From the NCBI GenBank assembly GCA_030607345.1, contig JAUWKC010000107.1:1-6411 (forward strand): DNA of 6,411 bases, in the 5' to 3' direction. The stretch is from Planctomycetota bacterium. GTDB taxonomy: Bacteria > Planctomycetota > Phycisphaerae > Sedimentisphaerales > SG8-4. Every line of letters begins with the position of its first letter. The first letter of the stretch is position 1. Positions 1 through 5,981 of the stretch are shown here, piece after piece. Position numbers and translations under genes: made by a program. Under the pieces are notes generated by a model that made no database searches, was not told the origin of the DNA, and worked only from the letters and a program-made list of their open reading frames with translations.

Positions 1-217
1 ATTGCTGTTTTGTTCTGTCGAGCTTCGCATCTGCCGTCTCCAGGCCAGGCCAAATGAGAACCCACAGGTCGTTGTGTTGAGCAAGTGTCAAAGCTGAGCT
101 TCACGGTGACATCAAAGCGGAGTCTTCAGGTCGTTCGGTGGCCCCGAGCAACTTTCCCAGTTTAACAGGCGTTCTGTATTTACGTCTGTCTGCTTTAACA
201 AATAGAGGATGGTAACT

Positions 218-254
218 AAAAAAGCCAGATTCGTGAACAACAGAACCTGGCTTC
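218..254 (-). terminator. Rho-independent terminator, leftward
   Basis: Read on the minus strand, AAGCCAGGTTC pairs with GAATCTGGCTT: an 11-bp stem with one G-T wobble and a 10-base loop. It runs straight into a tract of six T (223-218). On the plus strand the tract would be A and would precede the stem, so the signal works leftward only. No minus-strand gene that would need it is visible to its right, which makes it an orphan. It could end a small RNA, an antisense transcript from the panB leader, or a gene that has since decayed. Confidence 0.5.
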
Positions 255-330
255 GGAGGAGGGTGATGAAAAGCTATAAATGCAACTACGCCTCGCGGGA
301 CCTACTTCCATAGTTTAAATCGAAAATCCA

Positions 331-447
331 CAAAAATATCTTTAACAAATTTTTGGAAAAGCTACACTTTTCCCATCAGGAATCAAGTTTTTAATCGGAA
401 AACTTTCAAATTTCTTCACATTTCTCAAAAAACGCCGTATTTGGCGT
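331..447. repeat. Cluster of four short perfect inverted repeats
   Basis: Four hairpins follow one another in 117 bases: CAAAAAT/ATTTTTG (331-337 with 349-355), GGAAAAG/CTTTTCC (355-361 with 367-373, 5-base loop), AAGTTTT/AAAACTT (385-391 with 399-405, 7-base loop) and ACGCC/GGCGT (432-436 with 443-447, 6-base loop). The first three have perfect 7-bp stems. The last is flanked on its left by six A (427-432), so on the minus strand it resembles a weak terminator. They lie just before the panB promoter. They may be structured RNA, protein-binding sites, or chance in AT-rich DNA; the first three stems are AT-rich, so chance is not excluded. Confidence 0.4.
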
Positions 448-469
448 AAAAAACTAAGGCAGATTACGC

Positions 470-498
470 TTGATAAAGGAGTTTTGTTCTCATATCCT
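470..498 (+). promoter_or_regulatory. Sigma70-type promoter for panB
   Basis: TTGATA (470-475, 5 of 6 to consensus -35) is followed by a 17-base spacer and TATCCT (493-498, 4 of 6 to consensus -10). Transcription would begin near 505, leaving a leader of about 40 bases before the ATG at 546. A modest G-rich ribosome-binding stretch (529-538) lies in that leader. No operator is recognisable. Confidence 0.5.
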
Positions 499-545
499 AA
501 CCAAAAACCTGTTATTTCTTTGAGTTTTGGGGGCTGGAACAAGAT

Positions 546-1397
546 ATGGATAAGCGATTTACGGTTGCCGACCTGTCGGCTGCCAAGGGTGAAAATCGCA
601 GGATTGCCGCGGTAAGCTGCTATGACTATATCACGGCAAGGTTGGTTTCGCAGACCGACATCGAGATGATACTTGTGGGCGATTCGGCGGCGCAGGTGGT
701 TCTTGGCTTTGATTCGACGCTTCCGGCGACTATGGATTTTATGGTTGCGATAACCGCAGCGGTTCGGCGAGGCGCCCCGAACGTACTGCTTGTGGCGGAC
801 ATGCCGTTTTTGTCATATCAGGTTGATGTGGGTGAAGCGGTGAAGAATGCCGGCAGGTTCGTGACGGAGGCGGGCGCTCAGATGGTGAAAATCGAAGCAA
901 GCGAGGCGTACCTGGGCGTGGTCAAGGCGGTGAGCGACGCCGGGATGGCTGTGATGGCGCATATCGGTATAAGGCCGCAGACCATCACAAAGACGGGCAG
1001 ATTGCGTGCCGAAGGCAGAGGTGCAGAGACGGGGCTGGAGCTTATGGCGGTTGCCGAACAAATGGTCCGCGCCGGCGCCGATGCGCTGCTGATAGAAGGT
1101 GCGGCGGCGGAGGTTACCGAGCTTATCACGAAACGGAGCGAGGTTCCCGTAATCGGCTGCGGTTCAGGACCCGGCTGTGACGGCCAGATTCTGATAGCGC
1201 CGGATATATTGGGGCTGAGCCAGGGTCCTACGCCGAAGTTCGCAGAGAGCTTTGTCAGGCTCAGCGAGCAGGTAGTTGGTGGTTTCGCCGAGTATGCCAA
1301 AAGGGTGCAGGCGGGGCAGTTTCCTGATGCTGAGCACAGCTACCATATGAAGAGCGGTGAATTCAAGCGGCTGGAGGAGCTGCTTGGCGAGCAGTAG
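546..1397 (+). CDS. panB: 3-methyl-2-oxobutanoate hydroxymethyltransferase
   Basis: Ketopantoate hydroxymethyltransferase moves a one-carbon unit from 5,10-methylene-tetrahydrofolate to 2-oxoisovalerate, giving ketopantoate. This is the first committed step to pantothenate and coenzyme A, and the enzyme is cytosolic. The 283 residues fit the family (about 260-290) and form a complete TIM barrel. Visible hallmarks are VGDS (D46) and ADMPF (D85), which bind the metal, VKIE (K115), the LLIEG glutamate E184 as probable catalytic base, HIGIRPQ, GCGSGPGCDGQ, and the C-terminal PDAEHSYH. The start is the ATG at 546, with a G-rich but weak ribosome site about 8-16 bases upstream and a good promoter at 470-498. 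No panC or panD adjoins it, so it appears to be a single-gene unit. It converges with the dockerin gene on the other strand. Family assignment is very secure. Confidence 0.97.
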   Translation: MDKRFTVADLSAAKGENRRIAAVSCYDYITARLVSQTDIEMILVGDSAAQVVLGFDSTLPATMDFMVAITAAVRRGAPNVLLVADMPFLSYQVDVGEAVKNAGRFVTEAGAQMVKIEASEAYLGVVKAVSDAGMAVMAHIGIRPQTITKTGRLRAEGRGAETGLELMAVAEQMVRAGADALLIEGAAAEVTELITKRSEVPVIGCGSGPGCDGQILIAPDILGLSQGPTPKFAESFVRLSEQVVGGFAEYAKRVQAGQFPDAEHSYHMKSGEFKRLEELLGEQ

Positions 1398-1415
1398 CAC
1401 ATGTGGCGCTATTCG

Positions 1416-1438
1416 GGCTGCGGCAGGCCTTAATTATT
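1416..1438 (+). terminator. Possible weak terminator after panB
   Basis: In the 36-base gap between the convergent panB and dockerin genes, GGCTG and CAGgCC (1416-1429) can form a short GC hairpin with a 3-base loop and one bulged G, followed by TTAATTATT. The T tract is broken and the stem short, so this is only a candidate. The last bases overlap the stop codon of the facing gene. No better terminator is seen for either gene. Confidence 0.25.
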
Positions 1439-2120
1439 CGGCTATGACTATTTCAGACCAGCCGGTTACGTTCTGGTCGCTGTTGATAGAGCGGTCGCGC
1501 GCTTTGACGCGAAATCGCCATCCGAAATTGGGCCAGCCGATGCTTATGGTGTATTCATAAGGTGGCCCCCCCGGGAAATACACCCAGCCGCTGCTAAAAC
1601 GGTAGTCATCCATGCATTCAAAATAGAACGCGAAGTCTGAGCAGTCGGCGGTATTGGGGTCGGCCCTCAATATTGCACCGTAGTCAGCGGGCCCATAAGG
1701 CGGCAGGTGGACCTCACGAGGCCGGCCGTCAAAGCCCTGGCCGTCCAGAGAGCGGTCCCATTGCATCGGGTCCGGGCTCGGCGGCTCATTATCCTCGTCA
1801 AGCCAGCACAGCACTGCCAGATAGCGTAAGTCCTTGAAATTGACGAGGTTGTCCTGGTTGATATCCGCGCCGTCGCACCAATTGCTGTTGACCCAGCAAT
1901 CGTCGGCTCCCCAGTAGCCGGCAAGCAGGGCGAAGTCGTAGAAATCGACGATACCGTCGTGGACAAGGTCGCAACTGCAAAAGCCGAGGTCTGTTATCAC
2001 AATTGGGCCATCTGTGGTGTTGGAATCGGGATTGTTTGAATCTGCGGGGACTATCTCGGCCTGCAGCATCGCGGGCACAAGCATAATAACCGCTGCCCAA
2101 AGTGCCGGTTTTCTGACCAT
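1434..2120 (-). CDS. Secreted dockerin and Fn3-like domain protein
   Basis: A 228-residue exported protein with no catalytic domain. Residues 1-21 are a signal peptide (MVRK, then a hydrophobic core ending AMLQA, cleavage probably after A21). Residues 51-105 carry two type I dockerin calcium loops: the first (D51, D55, D59, D62) has V instead of the usual N at loop position 3, and the second (D86, N88, D90, N94, D97) is complete. The linker between them contains C75 and C82. Residues 112-228 resemble a fibronectin type III-like module common in planctomycete secreted proteins (PDPMQW at the front, FYFEC in the middle, FRVKARDRS near the end). I prefer the ATG at 2120 because GGAAAGG lies 9 bases before it. 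A GTG at 2129 would add three residues but sits directly against that site. The gene lies 159 bases downstream of the dockerin protease, same strand, with its own promoter. Likely role is binding or scaffolding outside the cell; the ligand is unknown. Confidence 0.82.
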   Translation of the reverse strand: MVRKPALWAAVIMLVPAMLQAEIVPADSNNPDSNTTDGPIVITDLGFCSCDLVHDGIVDFYDFALLAGYWGADDCWVNSNWCDGADINQDNLVNFKDLRYLAVLCWLDEDNEPPSPDPMQWDRSLDGQGFDGRPREVHLPPYGPADYGAILRADPNTADCSDFAFYFECMDDYRFSSGWVYFPGGPPYEYTISIGWPNFGWRFRVKARDRSINSDQNVTGWSEIVIAE

Positions 2121-2205
2121 TCTTTTCACCCTTTCCAGGTTCCGATTCAGGCGAACGCCAATACCGTCTACGGAGTAAGTATCGGCTAAACGATTGACAA
2201 GAATT

Positions 2206-2234
2206 ATTGTAGCATTTTTTTCAGCTTTAGTCCA
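2206..2234 (-). promoter_or_regulatory. Extended -10 promoter for dockerin gene
   Basis: On the minus strand TGGACT (2234-2229, 4 of 6 to the -35 consensus), a 17-base spacer and TACAAT (2211-2206, 5 of 6) preceded by TGC form an extended -10 promoter. Transcription would start near 2199, giving a leader of about 80 bases to the ATG at 2120. It lies between the protease stop and the dockerin start, so the small gene need not depend on read-through. No terminator with a T tract separates the two genes, so read-through is also possible. Confidence 0.5.
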
Positions 2235-2279
2235 GTATTTTCTGCCCTATGGGCCGGCAGGAGCCCGATAAAAGATTGA

Positions 2280-5200
2280 TTATGGGTCGCGCCAGCTTGT
2301 CTGCAAAGACCAGTCCTTTGCGAGCAGAGCGAAGTCGGCCATATTGACGACTCCGTCCCTGTTCAAATCTCCGGGCCAGGCCTTGCCGGACTCGAGCAGA
2401 TAGTCGGTCCAGAGGGCAAGGTCGAGCAGGTCAATGGTGCCATCGTTGTTCAAATCAGACAGAACGGCCCAACCGTACGGCGACATTGCTGCCTGCTGCG
2501 TACCACCATAGGCTCCCATATTGAGACGCAGATTGGTTCCAGCGCGATTCAGCGGGTCCACCTCAAGAGTGAGAGGTTCCTGGCTGAAACCTGCGCCCGG
2601 ATTGCCGGCGTCGATACATCGGCTGGTGACGTTGTCCCAGGTCCACTGGTTCTGCGGGCTGCTCCAGCGCCAAGCTTGACTCTTTAAGTGGTAGTCACCC
2701 TGGACCCAGAAATCATCATTAGGCTCATCAGGTGTGCCGTTTGAATCCCAAAAGCCGGCGTCGACGAAACAGGGGTCGGCGCTGATGTTGCCGAGGCCAG
2801 CGTTGGCCCAGTCCTGAATACAGCTATATGTCACAGTTACGTATGGATAGAGCTGGGGGAACTCGGCAGCATAATTGTCCCAGATTATGGAGTTGGTGAT
2901 AGTGCAAGTGCCGAAGGTGGAGAATATCGCCCCTCCTCGGACTTCGGCGACGTTTCCAATTAGGGTGGAGTTGATGACTTTTTCGCTTCCGAGGCGCGAG
3001 CCAAGCGCCCCGCCGGAGCGTGCGGTGTTTCCCGTAATTATGCAGTTGATGATTTTTGGTCCCGCTCTTTGAGAATAAATCGCGCCGCCGTATTGGGCTG
3101 TATTTGCGCTTATGGTGCAGTCGGCAAAGGTTGGCTCTGCCCGGTCACAAATGGCAGCGCCGCCGTAGATAGCCTTGTTGCCGGTTATGACGCAGTTGGC
3201 AATAACGGCATTGGAGTCTATGCAGGTTATCGCACCGGCAATGGCGCCGTTGGTCGAGTAGCCGCCGGTGATGGTAAAGCCGGACAGAATGGAGTTGGCG
3301 TCTTCGGAGCTGTGGAAGTAAAAGGCGCTGTGCGGCTCGGCGGCGGTGCCGTTGCAGTCGATGATGCAGTTTGCCGGGCCGGTTTCGCTTCTTACGGTGA
3401 TAGCCCTTGCCTTGAAATCTATGTCGCGGTTGCCGTCGCCGGAGTGTACGCCGTCAGCCACCCAGACGACGCTTGTATCCCACGCTCGGTTAATAGCCTC
3501 CTGAATCGTGGGATATTGTGCCGGCACATACATATCGGCAGGACCGGTGGTGGTAAAGGCGTAACAATTGCCGAGGTTATCGTAAATACTCTCATTGCCG
3601 GCGATGTCGAAGACCTGAATCACGAAAAAGTAGTCGGTGTAAGGCTCGACGCCTATGAGCTTTACCGTGTGGTGGGTAGCCAGAGTGGAGCCGGTTTGCC
3701 TGAGAGGATATGGTCCACCGCATTGGGTGCCGCACAGCACAAAACCGGTTGTAGGCTCATTGGTTTGAAACGTGATGGTTGGTTTGGGTCCCGGTGCATC
3801 GACCTGGACGTCCAGGACAATCGGCGGCTGACAGTCGGTTAGAGCAGTATCGGTGACGGTGACGGTTTTGCCGGCGCCGTTGTCCTGGTCTTCGTAGGTA
3901 ACGGTTATTTTTTCATTGTGGGACAACTGCAATATACCGTCCTGGACGACGGGTTCGCCCGACTCGGCATTGATTGTTCCCCAGCAGACGCCGGGCAGCT
4001 CTGTCTCTTCCCTAAGCACAACTGTTTCCAAATCGCCGGCGGTTGTGCTGACGTTGACATCCTGAGTTCCGCAACCGAAGAGATGGAGGTCGTTGAGTAT
4101 GACTTCTATCTGGGCCGAGCAGGAATAGACATCCTGGCGGAAAACGACCTTTCCGGCGTACAGATGCGCTACCGACGATATTGCTCTCTGGAGATTGAGT
4201 CGTCCCCAGTTGCAAATCTCCGGAGGCATAAAATCGGTGTTCTGAAAGATTACGTCCCTTGCCTTATTCATAGCGACGCCTGGATAGTATGCCAGAACCA
4301 TCGCAAAGGCGCCGGAGACGTGCGGGCAGGCCATGGATGTGCCGGAATCAATCGTTGTGTAGTCATTGTAGACGGTCCCTATGGAAGTGCCCTGTGCCCG
4401 CAGCGACAGCACGTCTACGCCCGGAGCGGCAATATCAACGTATGGTCCGTAATTGCCGAAAAACGCCAGTTCGTCGTTGCTGTCCGTTGCGGTAACGGAA
4501 ATGACGCTGTCGAAGATGGCAGGGAAATTAATATATGTCGTGCTCCGGTTGCCGGCGGAGGCTACCGAAATGACTCCCTGGCTGTATGCGTAATCGAACG
4601 CATCCATCAGCGCCTTTGGAAAAGAGCCTGGACTGAGAAAGCCTCCCCAACTGTTGGATATGACGTCGGCGCCGTTATTCACGGCGTAATAAACGGCCTG
4701 GGCTGCTTTTAGAGTATCCCCTGTGCCGTTGGCGCCGAGGCATTTGAGGGCCATTATCCGCGCCTTCCAGCAGACACCGCTGATATCCAGTTCGTTGTCA
4801 CCTACCGCACCGATTATTCCGCTACAGTGCGTGCCGTGTCCGTGGTCGTCCTTCGGGTTCGAGTCGCCGTTGATAAAATCGTACCCGTATATGTCATCTA
4901 TATAGCCGTTGCCGTCGTCGTCGAGGCCGGGCGTGCCGTTGGCCTCGGCGGGATTGACCCACATATTGTCAGCCAGGTCTCGGTGTGTGTAATCGACGCC
5001 GGTATCAATAACAGCCACTACGCTCTGCGAGGCGTCGGTGATGAAGTTCCAGGCCCCGGCGGCATCTATGTCGGCGTCAGGCTCGCCCGGCGGGTGATTG
5101 AACTTGCCGCTTTCGGGGTAAATCTGGCCTGTGTTTTCCAGGGGCCACTGGACCGGAAATAAGGGGTCGTTGGGCTCGCGGCATGTCGAAATAGTATAAT

Positions 5201-5678
5201 TGAGCTCGGCGTATTCGACGTGCGGACTGGCACGATATTGTTCGACAAGCTCCTGCAGCGGTTGGCCCGGCTGAAGCTCAAATTCGAGCTTGTATATCCT
5301 GCCCAGTTCGGGAACTCCGGCGGCCTTCGGCGCCCTGGCGAGCCTTCTTAGCAGGTGCTTGTCTTTTTTGCTAAGCAAAGTGTTATTTTGGGCGTGGAGG
5401 GCTTTGAGACGGCGGCAATTCTGTTTGAAGTCTTTGAAAACCGGCTTTATGCTGTGCAGGCGGTGTTTTGCGTTGAGTTCGTCCAGCCGGCGGGACAGGT
5501 TCAATCGGTCAGGCGCTTTTGCGCCTCGAAGCTGCTTTTCGAGCGCATCGGCAACGGCGGGACGAAACTTGATTATAAGCTCGCCCGGGACATATTCCTG
5601 CCGAGCCGAAGCATCGGCCGGGGCAGACACTACGGCAAGCAGGAGAAATACAGTGCTCAGCAGGACTTCCTTTTCCGT
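2280..5678 (-). CDS. Secreted S8 subtilase with beta-helix and dockerin
   Basis: A modular extracellular serine protease of about 1132 residues, numbered here from the ACG at 5678. Residues 1-25 form a signal peptide (hydrophobic core VLLSTVFLLLAVV, cleavage near A23-S24-A25). Residues 27-165 look like the subtilase propeptide. Residues 167-503 are the S8 domain with a full active site: D225 in VAVIDTG, H281 in HGHGTH, oxyanion N377 in SAGN, S448 in SGTSMACPH, plus an acidic, probably calcium-binding loop DDDGNGYIDD at 253-262. Residues 506-616 and 618-713 are two beta-sandwich modules, the second Fn3-like. Residues 715-938 are a right-handed parallel beta-helix with xNCxITGNxAxxGGA rungs. 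Residues 941-1066 are a tail (DYHLKS, CIDAGNP, NMGAYGGT) resembling choice-of-anchor Q. Residues 1075-1124 are a dockerin with both calcium loops perfect (D1075, N1077, D1079, D1083, D1086; D1104, N1106, D1108, N1112, D1115). Start uncertain: the only ordinary start codon is the GTG at 5630, which has no ribosome site and would cut off the signal peptide; see the findings. Confidence 0.9.
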   Translation of the reverse strand, partial: TEKEVLLSTVFLLLAVVSAPADASARQEYVPGELIIKFRPAVADALEKQLRGAKAPDRLNLSRRLDELNAKHRLHSIKPVFKDFKQNCRRLKALHAQNNTLLSKKDKHLLRRLARAPKAAGVPELGRIYKLEFELQPGQPLQELVEQYRASPHVEYAELNYTISTCREPNDPLFPVQWPLENTGQIYPESGKFNHPPGEPDADIDAAGAWNFITDASQSVVAVIDTGVDYTHRDLADNMWVNPAEANGTPGLDDDGNGYIDDIYGYDFINGDSNPKDDHGHGTHCSGIIGAVGDNELDISGVCWKARIMALKCLGANGTGDTLKAAQAVYYAVNNGADVISNSWGGFLSPGSFPKALMDAFDYAYSQGVISVASAGNRSTTYINFPAIFDSVISVTATDSNDELAFFGNYGPYVDIAAPGVDVLSLRAQGTSIGTVYNDYTTIDSGTSMACPHVSGAFAMVLAYYPGVAMNKARDVIFQNTDFMPPEICNWGRLNLQRAISSVAHLYAGKVVFRQDVYSCSAQIEVILNDLHLFGCGTQDVNVSTTAGDLETVVLREETELPGVCWGTINAESGEPVVQDGILQLSHNEKITVTYEDQDNGAGKTVTVTDTALTDCQPPIVLDVQVDAPGPKPTITFQTNEPTTGFVLCGTQCGGPYPLRQTGSTLATHHTVKLIGVEPYTDYFFVIQVFDIAGNESIYDNLGNCYAFTTTGPADMYVPAQYPTIQEAINRAWDTSVVWVADGVHSGDGNRDIDFKARAITVRSETGPANCIIDCNGTAAEPHSAFYFHSSEDANSILSGFTITGGYSTNGAIAGAITCIDSNAVIANCVITGNKAIYGGAAICDRAEPTFADCTISANTAQYGGAIYSQRAGPKIINCIITGNTARSGGALGSRLGSEKVINSTLIGNVAEVRGGAIFSTFGTCTITNSIIWDNYAAEFPQLYPYVTVTYSCIQDWANAGLGNISADPCFVDAGFWDSNGTPDEPNDDFWVQGDYHLKSQAWRWSSPQNQWTWDNVTSRCIDAGNPGAGFSQEPLTLEVDPLNRAGTNLRLNMGAYGGTQQAAMSPYGWAVLSDLNNDGTIDLLDLALWTDYLLESGKAWPGDLNRDGVVNMADFALLAKDWSLQTSWRDP

Positions 5679-5686
5679 AAGTCAAG

Positions 5687-5693
5687 CCTCCTC
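5687..5693 (-). promoter_or_regulatory. Shine-Dalgarno of the protease, pointing to ACG
   Basis: GAGGAGG at 5693-5687 is a near-ideal ribosome-binding site. Eight bases downstream is ACG (5678-5676), in frame with the complete signal peptide and just after an in-frame TGA (5684-5682). The lipoprotein gene on the other strand uses the same AGGAGGCTT context 5 bases before its ATG, so this kind of site is used in this genome. It argues that translation starts at or near 5678 and not at the GTG at 5630. Confidence 0.55.
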
Positions 5694-5743
5694 ATCGAAT
5701 ATGATACATATTTGCCTGATTGCTCCAATCGGTGCTTATTGTG

Positions 5744-5749
5744 ATTATA
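5744..5749 (-). promoter_or_regulatory. Extended -10 promoter for the protease
   Basis: On the minus strand a perfect TATAAT (5749-5744) is preceded by TGC, giving the extended form TGnTATAAT. No good -35 hexamer stands 16-18 bases upstream (TCGCAT at the 17-base position), which is typical of extended -10 promoters. Transcription would start near 5737, about 60 bases before the ACG at 5678. Confidence 0.5.
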
Positions 5750-5927
5750 GCAATTTACAGGGGTAAATGCGAGACAAATCCGGCCACACCTACGCTTGCT
5801 ATGCGATGCAAAGCCGGCAAGCTGCTCAAACGTTTTGTCGATTATCTTAATCGTATCGGCGCCGAAAAAACTCTGGCCGGTCGTGAGCAGGCCGGAAATT
5901 TCGTTCGGAAAACCGGGAGAAAGGAAG

Positions 5928-5933
5928 TATAAT
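5928..5933 (+). promoter_or_regulatory. Probable -10 element of the lipoprotein gene
   Basis: A perfect TATAAT lies 48 bases before the ATG at 5982. The best -35 candidate is TTCGGA at 5904-5909 (3 of 6, 18-base spacer), so the promoter is only partly supported. It is divergent from the protease promoter; about 180 bases separate the two -10 boxes. I see no recognisable operator between them. Confidence 0.4.
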
Positions 5934-5981
5934 TTCGCGGTTACGTTGGTGGATGTTGGATTTTTGCAACAGGAGGCTTTT

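Larger units (their letters stand above)
1..545. other. Gene-free region upstream of panB
   Basis: No convincing gene lies here on either strand. The first 300 bases have mixed composition; from about 310 the DNA turns AT-rich, unlike the GC-richer genes around it. On the minus strand one frame is open from 301 to the left edge except for a single TGA at 103-101. It has no good start and no family I recognise, so it may be chance or a decayed gene. The region also holds a leftward terminator-like hairpin (218-254), a run of short perfect inverted repeats (331-447) and the panB promoter (470-498). I see no tRNA, rRNA or riboswitch family I can name. Confidence 0.6.

Noticed and set aside
441..460. 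TAAAAAACTAAGG-like stretch recalling the 3' end of a preQ1 riboswitch
   Set aside because: The conserved loop and pseudoknot partner expected upstream are absent, and the downstream gene is panB, not a queuosine gene.
342..542. 66-codon minus-strand frame between the hairpins and panB
   Set aside because: It would begin at TTG with no ribosome-binding site, overlaps the panB promoter, and its product is not recognisable.
878..1300. 140-codon minus-strand frame antisense to panB
   Set aside because: It lies wholly within panB, whose family motifs are continuous in the other strand; the antisense product is low-complexity Ser/Ala/Pro and has no support.
2242..2260. Hairpin (GCCC/GGGC, or CTGCC/GGCAG) after the protease stop as a terminator
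   Set aside because: Short stems with no T tract following on the minus strand, so not a convincing intrinsic terminator.
3069..4712. Two long plus-strand open frames (257 and 264 codons) inside the protease gene
   Set aside because: They are antisense to a gene with an intact active site and clear domain motifs; their glycine/valine/alanine-rich translations have no recognisable motif and arise from the codon bias of the real frame.
5720..5932. 70-codon plus-strand frame in the divergent intergenic region (TTG start, or ATG at 5801)
   Set aside because: No ribosome site precedes either start, it covers the protease promoter, and its stop lies in the TATAAT of the lipoprotein gene. The basic C-terminal half is mildly protein-like but not enough to call.
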